A stretch of DNA of 64,000 bases from positions 7,599,001-7,663,000 of the forward strand of contig NC_083515.1 in the NCBI RefSeq assembly GCF_032362555.1, in the 5' to 3' direction. The stretch comes from Amyelois transitella (taxonomy: Eukaryota; Arthropoda; Insecta; Lepidoptera; Pyralidae). The notes beneath the pieces were generated by a model that was not told the DNA's origin, searched no databases, and worked only from the letters and a program-made list of their open reading frames with translations. Shown here piece by piece: positions 1 to 13,400 of the stretch (positions are counted from its first letter, which is position 1; each line of letters opens with the position of its first letter). The position numbers and the translations under genes were made by a program.

Positions 1-3000
1 GACTCTGAAGTAATATTAATTGATATACATAGTAAATGAAAAATGCATTAAAAGTGAGTTATGAATGTAAATGAAGCAAAAGAAGTATACAGAGATCGTG
101 GAAAGATGTAGTCTCTTCCCCTCAGGGAGAGACGAAAATTTTATGTATGTGATCTAACATAAAAAAAGAGAGCGTCGGTGGTTAAAATGCGTGCTGCGTA
201 GAAAGGCACAGGTTCGAATCCTACCTCGGCCATGTACCAATGACTATTGTCGAAGTTATGTACAGTTTGAATACTAACCGATGCTCTTACGGTGAGGGAA
301 AACATCGTGAGGAAACCTACTCATTCACGCAACTGGATGTGTAGCCATGATCGATCCAATACGGGTAATACGGTTTACCTGCAAAGGCTGCAGAGGTTAG
401 GTGGGGTAGGAGTCGCTTCGTAAAAAAAATCAACCCGGGGTATGCCATGGTTAAAGGCTGGCTGGCAATATACCGCTGGCTGCTCTCCAAAGTGGTGAGG
501 ATACAACCGGGACTCAAGCCAGGAGGAAGAAGATCAAACAATATAAAGGTTACGTAAGGTATGAGAATTAAAACAAAATGTAAGTAGCTGCTATAATTTA
601 TTATTTTGTAAAAAAATATTCTACTCACTACATAGCCAATATCAGTTAAAATTTTAATAATTTAAGTATCCATCCCTGCGTAAGTCACATTATTTATCAT
701 CTATACAACAATATCTAATGTTTCACAATGAGTATTCCGGCCTCCTACTATAAATCTCAATCGAATAATTTATGCTGAAACTTACCATTAATACATATAG
801 TTAAGTAATTTCACGACAACAATTAACAAATGGTCCATAAGCTTTATATATTTGAAATTATTGCTTTATTCATACATATTACGTCTTTTAATAAAATTGA
901 ACTTAAATTAGGTGTGTCTACAATATTTTATACATTGGGTTGAGAAAATCAGAGGGGAATTTTACATAATAGTATACGTTGCACGCCGGCTCTCACAGCC
1001 TCCGCGTCACTATAGGGTTTCAATTTTACAAATATATGTAGTTCACTATACTCTAACCGCTACCTTCAATTTTATACGAAACTATATAATTTTAATTTGA
1101 GACACTTGCGGTGTCTGTGTGCCCATTCGCGCAACGTCTTAATGATGTTATAATAATTGACAATATTCATCGAATAACACCCAGAATATCTGTCGGTCAC
1201 GAAAAATGATCATCACCACTTATCACAATGTTTATTGCTTTTCAGATACACGCCTCATTCTCAACTTATATCACATTTGAATTACAGGTCGGCCCGCGTT
1301 TGCTTCACGATTTACGTATTAACAGAAGACTACCAGAAACTTGAGTTCGATTGTCAGTCTTAATGTTAGAGAGGCGACGTTACGTTACAATGGAATATCT
1401 ACAACGCTTACAAAAAGCCAATATTTCAGCATAAATTAAAAAAAATAATAGAATCGATACGACGTTCGCAGAACTGTTTAGATGAGACAACAAACGAAAT
1501 CACAAACACATGCATGTTAGAGCATAAGCACACACAACACAACCGGTTTGTTAGTAGCTATATGACGATATACATTGTTCATCAACTCATTATACGATAT
1601 ATCTGTAGATTAACCTAAATAGTAATAAATAATCAAGTTGGAAGATCTAGGGTCACAGCTACTGGCTAGTTTCTCACGAGATACCATCGTGGTGACGCGA
1701 CACTGCTCCGGTGACCAACCATCGCTATGAAGGTACATTACAATTATGTAGCAAAACAATCGGTGAATATATATATACAATACTTCGGACGTCAACTAGA
1801 TAAAACTAAAAAAATATAAAACCATTAACCTAAAAATGTACAAGAGTAGAGTTTAATAAAAATAATACTGTATCACTACTGCAAGCAGCGTTATTAGTGG
1901 ACACAAAACTTTCAGTGCCATTATCTGGACACGAATTAATGGAATAGATTCTGAAATGCCAGATCCAATCAGAATAAAATATGTCTAATAAAATATGAAT
2001 ACGTATGTATAGCACATTCCGATGCTAATTTGATTCCATCGTTAAGTATCTACGTCGCATTTGACCCTACACAATACAGAGAGCTAAATATAATAATAGA
2101 GAGCAAAAATTTTGCAAGAGTTACGTACTAAACATGAATTTTTATTGTCAATACAAACTGCTATTCCGAAGTGTAAGAGTAAGCAAATACTAAAAATTAC
2201 TACGACAATGTTCCCAATAATAAATTCAATTAAAAATTAATCTCAAATTTAAAGCTTTAAAATACGATAAGTATGACGTCGTGAAAATAGTTGAAAAAGA
2301 TAGCTGCAATAAAATCACACGCCAGCCGCGAGGCGGCTCGCATATCACAATGTCTCATAGACAGCTGTATACTGGCCCGCGGGTATCGACGAACTAACAC
2401 TAAATTAAGTAGAGACAAGTAAGGGACGGTGAAGTTCATATAACGTAAGTCGAACGGAAGCAATAACTAAACAGCCCAGGATTCCACTATGTAAATGCTT
2501 TTCGCTATAAATATATCGTAACACTGACCACAATGAGGTGAATCGGTAATGTTTGTAATGCCGACGTGAACTTGCGACACAATGCCCAATTTCATGATAA
2601 ACTTGTACCTAAATAATCAACTCTTCTTAGTTTTATTTTAATAATGCCAGAAATCATTAGTACTCTATTAAAGTTCTAGATCTACGATAAATTGAGATAT
2701 AGTGGTACAAAAATACTTTTCCAAGGACATTAAATACAATTTTCTGCATAACATTATTATTGCTCATTTAGGTTTCATCTATTTAAAAGGTAGACGTGTT
2801 TGTAATTATTGCTTCTTACTACATCTCGTAGCTCTAACTAAAGAAAATACAATACTCAATAGAAATAAAATACTTACATCATAAATACTGACCGAAATGA
2901 GAAATAAATTAGACACTATACTTTACGATTTAAACTTAAAGTGTTACCGCTAATAAAATAAAATTTACAATATCTTAAATGATCTTAGCCTAAATGAATA

Positions 3001-4480
3001 CTTGCTTCCTGCAATAGGTAACCGTTAATATAATTTCATCAATCAAGAGAGCATTTTAAGGCAAGGATTTAATGAAACCCAAGAAATATCATCTGTTAAA
3101 ACTAATCTTACACGAGAATATTGAAAGAAAATTAACATATTTCTTTAGGTAAATTTAAAGCTAATCCTGTTTCCGAATACTTTTCTTCATACGATTAATT
3201 CATAATTATAGAAGTAGATTGTTGCAGCGATAGAATGTATTATTTTACAACATGTGTCTTAACTACACCTCCGCGAAAGAGGCTTGATTTTAGGTATGTA
3301 TGCATATTATTACATTATACAAGACGAGTCAGTAAAACGGTTCTCGATTGCTAATGAATGATAAGGTAACTCTACTTAACGTTAAATAATCTTACGTTCA
3401 ACATTCTCGTGCAAAACTAGCAAAATGAGATTCACCCTAATTGGCAATAGTGCGACGCAGGATATCCTACGTTCAATATAGGCACACGATTAGGCAGCTG
3501 TACCCACTGGATACACCCAGCTGCGTCTACATGCGCGGCCCTACAACCGCGCAATCACATACACGTCTCCACAGACACTCCTCCACACTCTGGAGTCACA
3601 CTTCTAGACAATAAATAGGCACTAAGACAATGACCACGAATATTGCTTCTTGACGCCTCAAAAATGAATAATAATGCCCTGATTCAAAATAATACTTTTT
3701 TTCTATATAGATAATGCCACGGTAATGTAATACCATAAGGATTATTTAAAAGTTCCTACTGGGCAGTACTGCTCTTTAGTAAAAATTGGTATGTAGTAAA
3801 TATAAGAGGAAACATCGTATTATAAGATACATACAATTATTATTTTATAAGTAATATATAATGTATTTTATACACTGGCCTCGTAATCACTAAATAGGTA
3901 TACAAAGAGTGCATGTTAATTTGTGTTGCCCGTAAGTAACTAAAATTTAGATCTTTTGTATGTAATTCTAGTATTTGATGGTTGCTACTGGCATATGGTA
4001 AATGAATGTTATTTTTTTATGGTTCACAAAGTCTCTTAAATTGTTGGAAGGTATAAGAAAGTATAACTAATATTCATAGGGCACGCAACACGGAAACAAA
4101 CATGTCACCTACATGTTTAGGAAGAGCAGTTGAACTGCAAAAATGCATTAAAAAATATTATACAACGCACAGGAAGGCCGTTATGTTGATATTCTATGAG
4201 GTTTTCAATTTTAACTGGCTTTTGCTTTTAGTATGGCCTTTATGCATGTGCTACGTGTTTAAAAATAGAACTCGAAAATAATGAATTAAAGTTTTTTTTT
4301 AAATTTTAGTGATTTGATTTGCTCATTGCCTCGTAGTCTGTGCTAAAGCAAGCGGCCAATTAGGTACTTCGAAATGTCTCTTCTATTTTCAAACGTTCAC
4401 GTAGCAAGCGGCCAGTACGATTTAGTGTCGTGAGAGGGAAGTCATACGGCGTTGCGTGGCGAAGGCGCGCTATCACAGAG
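1..4480. other. Left flank, no protein gene seen
   Basis: AT-rich sequence downstream of the minus-strand ZAD-GATA stop codon at 4481. I find no exon with conserved protein content; the few ORFs are short and low in complexity. Part of the stretch nearest 4480 is probably the 3' UTR of that gene, but I could not place its end. A SINE lies at about 165-520. The segment at about 3480-3600 is richer in GC than its surroundings, without a recognisable coding frame. Confidence 0.5.
165..520 (+). repeat. tRNA-derived SINE, copy 1
   Basis: The head contains a B-box-like GGTTCGAATCC at about 210-221 preceded by a degenerate A-box region. The body contains the phrase 'cggtgagggaaaacatcgtg' shared with copies at 4690-5042 and 62015-62350 (there on the other strand). 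The far end carries the 'ccaaagtggtgagga' segment. The shared head and body in three places show a dispersed family of Pol III-type SINEs. Borders are approximate and no target duplication was resolved. Confidence 0.7.
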
Positions 4481-7400
4481 TCAGTGCGTCTCCTCGGCGG
4501 CCACGTGGCTCGCGACCAGGTTCAGCGGCGCCTCCTCGTACTCCGCCGCGTTTAGTCCAACCTGAGAGACATATTGGATTTTAACAAATAATAATATAGT
4601 TTTAAAGTTAGTAGCGTTCCCGAGCTATGGATAGTAATATTATCATTCGAGAAAGGCCGTACTATCTGTCTGTCCTCTTCCTTCGGGCTTTAGTCCCTAA
4701 TTACATCCTCATCTCTTTGGAGAGGAGCTCGGGGTATGCCTTTGACTATAGATCCTAGATTGGATGAGTCAGGTTTTTACAGAAAGCGACTCCCGTCTGA
4801 CCTCAGCAACCTTTGTAGGTAAACCTTACACGTATTGGATCCATGGTTACACATCCAGTTGCCTGAATGTGCAGGTTTCCTCACGATGTTTCCCCTCACC
4901 GTAATATCATCTGTTAGTATTCAAACAAATATGTATACTACTTTGAAAAGAGTTATTGGTAAATGGTCGAGGTGGGATTTGAACCAGTGTCAGCGCATCA
5001 CGCATTTTAACCGGCACCTTACCGACTCGACCAGTACGGAGGGTATAGTACCTGGGCGCGCGGCGTGAGCGTGTGGTGGAGAGCAGCCAGCAGGTGCGGC
5101 TGCAGCTGCCGGCGCAGCGCCGCCAGCACCGCCTCCTCGGGCGCGGCGTCCGCGGCCGGCGCGGGCGCGGGCGCCGTCGGCTGGATTTGAGCGGCGCCGG
5201 TGACGCCCGTCCCGCTGCGGCGAGACTCTGTCACAATGCGGTTAAATCAAAATCAATATTTTATTCAGAAAATAGGTCTTATAGAGTCACTTTTTACATT
5301 TCAATTAATTAAGTTATATATAAGAGTAATAGTATGTCAAAAAGCTACAAACTACCTAAGTACTTAACTCCCTTGAGGCGTCCCTTTAAAAGACCAGAAT
5401 GTAACACTTCAAAATGCCCCACCAGCTCCAAAAGGATGCTGGTACTTCACCAATCGACCACTGGTAAGAGAAGATGTACTAGCTGATCTTCCAGTATTGG
5501 TCACCACCTCGTCAAATATATCAATAGCATGTCTTAATCAAAATCTTCATTAATGCTGGTCACAGACAATTCGGTAAGACGAAAATGTAAACGACGCGCA
5601 CGCGACAAACGTTAAAACGTGGTTGAATCCTTGTCAAACTGAAGCGGTCAGCGGTCGCCGTGGCGGCTAGATACAAAGTAAGGAAACAGAAGAGCACTAA
5701 ACAAGCGCGTGCGGCGAGCGGCAGTCGTTATACTCTAATCCATGAAATCTTTGCGCTTTTAATATGTAAAGCCCTTGCGGACCATTTCTCAGATCCTAAA
5801 CTACTAGTTCCATCACTCACTGTTTCGGTTATGCTTCGCGTCGTGCCTCGGCCTCCGGCGTCTGGTGTGGATGGTGTCGCGCCGCATGGCCGTGGGGCGC
5901 GGCACCCCGTGCAGCTTGTAGTACAGCCCGCAGGCGTTGCAGACCATCTCGCCGCGCGCGTCGCGCCGCCAGATGGTGGTGGTGTGCGTGCCGCAGTTGG
6001 AGCACGCCAGCTCCACCCGCGACGCTGCGCCGCGCGCCCCGCCAGCGTTTTGAGCTCCGCTAGGGGGAGATGCTTCCATTGGGTCTTGCTGTAATTTAAA
6101 AATATATGAGATCGCTATCTCTAAAGTCATTAATCGGTACAACAACGTGAGTGACAATTAAAAGAAAATGGTATGTTTCCATGTTTTCGGAATTATTAAT
6201 ACAGCGAACTGAAGTAAAAATACGTGTGCCGTCTGCCGTCTTTGCAACTATGTAAACATACATACCATTACGCCTATTTCCCATTGGGGTAATACCTACG
6301 TATACAACCGTGAACATATAAGATTCTAAAATGTAATCTTGATGTGGTTACTCACCGAGTCAGCAGGGGGCGCTGTCCACTGCGTGTTAGGTGCCTGTTG
6401 GTCGGAAGTAGCAACAGGCGTCGCCCGCGCCGGGAAGCTCTGCTTCCTGCGAGCTGTGCCGGCCAGCCCGCCTACAATCGCACCTCGACCAGAGCCTTGC
6501 CATTCGCCGTTCTGAAAATTACACTTTACATTATCATACCTCATACTGGCCTCATTTTGTCATTGCATAAACAATGACTTTTGATGTTTTGAAACATGTC
6601 TATATTTTAGCTCTGAAAGCTAGAATTATCTTTTTAAGAAATGGAATGTTGGAATTATGGTTTTAGTTTTGTAAACAATTGTAAAAAACTGATGTTGCAT
6701 TCAGGGAGTCAAGGGCTCTCTCTAGTGCTGATAGATCAGGCGTCCTACCATAATTACCAAATATTCGACGATTATTAGCAAAAATACGAACGTCTCTTCT
6801 AATTGGATAATCTTCTGATTGACTTTAATGGCAAGTTCCGATTTCTACACGCTTGCTTGTTATAAACTTGTGCCTTACTATCAAACAGAGGTGAAGTATC
6901 AATGAGATCATGTGTCGAGTGTCCGTTCCGTAATGAGTATTATGAATAATTTACAACAATCTCAATAGAAACCATTAAAATTAAACAAGAAACCAGAAAT
7001 TTACTGATCTTCATTACATGGGTCCACTACATAACTTTTTTATGTACACTCAAACCACCTTCGCAGATAAATATCACGTTTTTTTTGCATACATTGCATG
7101 ACAGATGAAGTAATAAAATATAGTAGGGTTATTTATGTTTACAGAACATTGTGTTATAATCACATTATACAAGTTAGGTGGGTATTTCCCGCTCTAGGTA
7201 GGTACTGAATGAATCTCTCACTAGATATTTCACCGCCAATTGTTCTAACAACAATTGATCATTAATAATCTAGTCAACATTTTTATTTTTTCGACCTGTA
7301 ACTATTTGAAACACAATTTTATCATTAAGCCTATCAGCTGAACGTGTCCTTTCAGTACTTCAAGACTGCTGGCTATGTCTAGACCGCAAGGGATATAGAC

Positions 7401-10400
7401 GTGATCATATGAATGAATAAATAAATAAACATTTTTCTCCCCCAATAAATATTTATTTATTTTTACATTACACAGCTTTATTCATTTCAATTATGTGAAA
7501 CGGTAAATAAAATTATTGTATTACTAATGAGAATGACACATCACAGAAAAATTAACTAATCGAAAAAGTACCTGTAAAGTTTTACTCTTATCCTTTGATA
7601 TTTTAAGCATGAAAATTTATAGAGATAAATTGGTATCTTTGATACCTTCACATAAGATATGCATAGATTGAAAACGGCTCCATCTTAAATCATCAAACAG
7701 ATATAACTTTCTGTCCCGATACATTTATGAATCACTTCTAAGGTGTCTAACGTGAGAAAAACGAATCAGAAGAAAAAGGCAACTTCATTGTCGATTGAGT
7801 CGTGACTACATGATTTGACTACTAAATCACTGCATCCTCCGAATCGGTTTATTAATTTTATCATATCTACGGAAACACGACCTCAAGGAAAAGGCTCAAG
7901 GAAAACATTGTTTACCTCATAGGAGCATTAACATAACAATGCGACCGGTCGATAAAGAACCTAATTTATGCGGGTGTAAGTGCGATATTCGCGATCGCGC
8001 ACCTACCGCGTTCAGTGTCGTGGGCGCGATTGAGAGAAGAAGCAATTTCTATAGTACGCGTATTTGTTTGTTTGTAGTCACACGACGTATTTACTTAAAG
8101 TGTATCAAATATTGCTATGGATTTATATATACTTTGGGAAACAAAATACGTGAGTAATTAGTTTATGTTTTTATTTTTTAAATATCAGCGGGAAGCGAAA
8201 CAACGATATTTTGTCGCGATATAAAAACAGCGTCGCGCGTCCCATGCTATAATGATAAGCTACAAATTATTTTTCTTCAAATCAATAGCTAACAATTAAG
8301 GCTATTTTTCTTAATTATATTTGCGAATTTAAATGTTAAATAGTAAATAAAAAAGTACATAGTAGTAATTAAATAATAAAGTTTTAAGAGATTAACGTCA
8401 ATAATGGCTGTAATTACAGATAAACTTAGCCTTAAACTCCCTTGACCCCGTCAATGCCACAGTAGAGCATAATTTAAAAAAAGTTTATACTTAAAATCGT
8501 TCTCTTTTTCAGAAATAGAATAAAAACGGCAAATGCAACAAATATTTTGGAAACAGCACGTAAACTTAAAAAAATATTATTATTGTAACGGCTGCTGTGA
8601 ATGTATTCGATAATATTCTACGGTGATATTTGTATTTTTTTTATAATCTGACTTTATTATTATCAAGGAAATAACAGGACAATCTTAACAATTATTTATA
8701 CCACATTCATGATTAGAAAAACAAGCGCAGTATAGTCCAGGTTTATGTGCCGTCTTAGGAGGGCGCATCGTGTTTAGCAGCGATTCAAAATATTTGGAAA
8801 AATAACGTTACATACCGGTGAGACAGCGCCGTTGATTGGCTGCTGCATGTTAGGAGGCAGCGGTGACGTGGTGCTGCGCAGTGGGGAGATTGTCATGCCG
8901 AGATGCTTGCTGTTGATGAGCCGCCGCAACAGTTGCGTCGCCTCGCCGCCGCGACCTGTAATAGTTCATGGTTTCCTTCAGCGAATTGGAAATACCTCAA
9001 TATAACATAGATATATCAAGTCGAAGAGCCAACAGTCTTGAAGACTGAAAGGCCAAGTTCAGCTTGATGGTTTAATGATGTTTTCAGATTCAGATAGTGA
9101 TTTGAACGCTTTTATTGTAAGTAACCACCCATATCACTCCATCGTAACTGACAATCAACTACTAGTTGTAGGAGACTGAAATTTGATACATGTAAAATTT
9201 GAATACTTTATAGACGTTAACCTAAAAATTTTTTCCAAGAAATGAATATGGAATGAAAGTATTAGGCGACGTTTTCTGGATTAACGTCACAAACGTCGAA
9301 CCAGCACCGATGTCTATCTCAATACTTTACCAATAAAATCTTGAACTATTGACTATAATTATCTCTCCAATTATTGTCACGCAAAAAACTATGACGTACA
9401 AACAGTGGCATAAATCAGAGTGAGACACGAATTATTTTGCATATTTAGAGTGTCGGATAATTTGTGGCAATTATAGTAATTACCATTTTGCCGGTGGAGC
9501 GCCTGCCATAGAGACTCCTTGTCGTTCTCGCCCTCCTGCGCCGGTTGCGGAGACGACTGCGCCGAGCGAGCCGACTGCGTTTCTTCTGGGTCATCCTGGA
9601 ATTTAAAAAAATAATATTACGTATGATACGTCTTATGATATTGATTAATTAAACATTTCACACAATCGATTACATACCTGTGACATTTGTGATATATCCA
9701 TTTGAAGTCTGTCAGGATCCGACCCACTACTACTCCGACTGCAATCGTCGTACACTGAAGAGGTGTCCTTAGAGGTCGACGTTTTAGTTTTACTCGACGA
9801 ATGGGAGTAGGGTTGTTGCTTATAGTCGTCTGTAAATTCTGGTAGGTTCTGAGTTGAACTTCTATGGAAGTATATGTTTTTGTCTTGTTCAGTGCCTTCG
9901 GCAGGTTCCGTGGGTTCGCTTTTGACGGGTCCGTATAATGAGAGGTCCATTTCTTTGTTATCATGATCTTCTTCAGCGGGCGGGCTGGCACGCGGCGCGT
10001 TGTATGAGTATTGTTCGTCGTAGCCTTGCGGGTAGGGCTGCGTCGCGCCCGTTTGCGTTCTATCTATCACACTGGTGTAATTCGATGGGTACTTTTGAGA
10101 TTCATCGTTATCACGTTGCGCCACCGCCGCCACAGCTTTGCTTATAATATCCAGGACACTATTACAATGCATCACCTCTCTCGCTCGTTCTGGGGGCGGC
10201 AAACTCGGTACGCTGTTAAACATTATGTGGGGTTCATCTTCCTGTTTGACCACATATTTGGAGGGGTCGTAATGTTTGATAGAGAGGAGCGCGACCGCTG
10301 CTTGCCTACTCTCCGCGTTCTTCATTTCCTCCGTGGAGTCCGGAGATCCTATTTCCGCGTATTTTATCTTAGTCTCGTGATCGTACTCGTTCTCGGTCAG

Positions 10401-13400
10401 TGGCTTGATTATCTCCTCCAGTTTAGCCGCAGTTATGCTCAGGTTCTCCTAAAAATAAAATAACATTGTTTGTACATTGAGCGCCGTTCCATATTACTTG
10501 TACGATAACGCAAATAAACAAGAGCCAATGAGGAGCACGCAGTCATTTTATGTGATATCACTAGCTCGCTGATAAGATAAAACACAGTCAGATCTAAGGT
10601 GTAACTCCAGTATCCTTTCTTACTTTACGAAAAATGTACTTCAAACGAATACGCGGAGTGAGTATCGTAGTCACGATCCGGGAGCAACACTGTTTGTGTG
10701 TTTTAGTTATTATACTAAGTACGTGACCGCGAGCGTAATGGTGTTTTTTGTTGTAGGTGTTAGTGATATTAAGCGTCCTAGTTTCGGCGAGTTACGGGCA
10801 AAAGGACGACGTAAAAGGAGCATGTGACATTACACTGAGAGACGAGAATCTGACGGTGAATTGTTCGAGGAGGGACATTAGCACGATTCCTACCTGGCCG
10901 GAGCAAATAAACAACTTAGAGCAAGGTAACGTGCGTCACGCCATCCTACTTATCTACAGTATCACACCCAACATGACGTTAACAATACAAACACTTCAAC
11001 CAAAGGTCTCAATAGGTGTCGTTCGTTATCTCCGACTCCAACTAATATATTTCTTGCATTCCAATACCTGTGTCTATGGAAGTAATCTTTTATCTACTCA
11101 ATAACTTTAGGAGCGGCGAACACTAAGAAAAAAACATTTTCTGCGTTTGCAAAGCATTGGCTTGGCTATGCATGTCAATGTTCAGTGTACGTTCAATACA
11201 AACATGTATATCCCTTGCACGGTAGACAGAGCCAACAGTCTTGAAGAGACTGAAAGGCCACGTTCAGCAGTTTACAATACAGACTATTTGAATAATTTAT
11301 CACTTCTTCATCAAAATTAATTAATAACAAAAATCTTAATACATTGACCATATTAAGCTACCTAATTTTTGAAAATATGTAGTATTAACATGCATAGTTA
11401 ATAACTGAGTGAGAAAATATAATACTTGTTAATTAACTTAGTTGCGATAAGGTAGAGCCGGATGCAAATGCAAATGCTTTAATGTAATTTTAAAAAAAAT
11501 CTAAATAATTTTACTACTGCATTTTATTTTTTAACAATGGATTTTTTGCGAGGTCCGCCATCAGTACATGGAATGGTCTGACTTAAACTACCTGCTGTTG
11601 CTAGTAAAGTCACGAGGCGACAAAATTATTAGTCACATTATAGTACAAATTTGATGTCCATTGAAAAATTTATTTACGTAGGTTATATTTTAAATTCATG
11701 AATTTAGGTAGGGTACTGAGACGGCAAAAACCCAAGATGCAAATTAAAATTACTTGCATTTAAATTTTTAGCTTTTTAGTACTTTTTTGTTAAATTTGAT
11801 TATACAAAATACAAATGTATGGCACAATTGGCAAATAAAATAGTAACTGACCGAAGTCTTGAAAGATATTGGCAAAAAATCGATATGGGGGACCTATACT
11901 TGAATCGTATCAGGCAAACAGAAGTCAAAAATGTGAATTTCTGTCTGTATTTTTGTACTCGCATCACGCGAAAACTATTGTTCCGATTCGAATGCGGTTT
12001 TCTCAGATGTTTTAGGCTTGGCTTTACTTAAAAGCTGATTTACATTATAACTGTTCAACTATTATCTTAACTTTTATGTATAAGGTTTGTCAGTGTACTT
12101 TTACGGCGAACGAAGTCGCGGGTAACAGCTTTATTTTTCTTTCAAAGTAGGTGTGTGTAGGTGACAGGTTCCGTTTACCTTTCAAACTATTCTATCTAAC
12201 TCTCACCTGATAACGTTTTTCAACAACAGCACAAATTCCTAACAATGAGCTTTGACAGGTTCCTTTTTCTTTCGTAGATACTACTTACAGACAACCCTAA
12301 ATAAAAACAATTTTACAGTGCACGACGTGGTGATAACGTTCTTCAACAACAGCATCACCACGCTGACGGAGCTGAGCGGGGTCCGAGGCAGCCACGTGGC
12401 CATCAGCTTCAAGTCCAACCAGATCGTGGAGATTGAGGACGACGCATTCAGCAACGTGCCGCGCATGGTCTACTTGGACTTGAGCAACAACTTCATCACT
12501 GGTAAGTTACGTTACTTCCGTACCCTAATAGATATAGTGTAGACTATAGAAGTCGTAATAATGTTAGACAACAGAAATGGCATATTGTATAAAAATCTAT
12601 AAACGTGATAGATTAAAAAGTATAGTAAATAAAATAGAACTCAGTATTGAGATGCATATGAAAAAGTACGGTGACATTTTTTTAAGACGCAGACAAATTA
12701 TTTTGACTTAAGTTTTGAGATATTTATATTTTTCCTTTCAGAGAATTATAATTCAATATTAATGAACATCTACTATTTTATAACTAGAGAGAAGTCCTTA
12801 TTGATTTCACTTAAAATAAGCAAATGTATGTGTGTCTTAAATGTACTCTAACAGAAACCTAGCTACATTATCTCTTATCAAATCACTTCGGTGTAAACCC
12901 CACGCGTTGCTCCCGCAGTCTCCGAATACAGCGAGCATTGTCTTTTTATAGCGATAACGTTCGTGGTGCTTTCCAATTCTGGTAATAATATATTTGCCTA
13001 TTATTGGAAAAGATATATTCAACATTGAAATCAGTTTATCATTTCATCACCACATAATTATTATTATAAAGTCTTTTTATAGTCTATTATGTCTGTTTGT
13101 AGGTACGCGATGGGCTTAGGTATCTTAGAAAGTTGTGGGCGGATTTTGTTCCTGTTTGAAATGTTGGAAAGAGAGATTTTCTGAGGTAGGCTTTTATATC
13201 TACAAATGCAACCCGTGCGAAGCCTGGGCGGGTCGCTAATGTTTTTATAAAAAAAAATATCTCTTTTATTTGCGCGTTCCCATGCAGTTGTACTATCCGG
13301 CCTTATGCTCTGAAGCCAGGGTTCTGTTCCCAACAGGAAATTGATTTGATACAAATTACTAGTCTATTAAACAAAAAAACACTCATATCCTCATTGATCT

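Noticed and set aside
200-235. A tRNA gene at the head of the SINE
   Set aside because: Only a B-box and a degenerate A-box are present, the cloverleaf cannot be completed, and the sequence runs into the SINE body shared by other copies.
317-628. A 103-codon minus-strand protein
   Set aside because: Lies largely within SINE copy 1; other copies break the frame and the content is repeat-derived.
5660-6094. A 144-codon plus-strand frame
   Set aside because: It overlaps the GATA-finger exon in antisense; its Arg/Pro/Val-rich content is a by-product of GC-rich coding DNA.
6700-8800. Possible N-terminal GATA finger exon in the intron between exons 5 and 6 of the GATA gene
   Set aside because: No CxxC...CNAC pattern on the minus strand in this stretch; the phases of exons 5 and 6 already join without it.
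9617-9991. A 124-codon minus-strand frame overlapping GATA exon 3
   Set aside because: Wrong frame relative to the spliced protein, with no recognisable content.
10757-11104. An open frame read as a complete protein starting at 10757
   Set aside because: The first codon is GTG directly behind an AG acceptor and the frame reads through a GT donor at 10926; the real start is the mini-exon at 10634 and the real exon ends at 10925.
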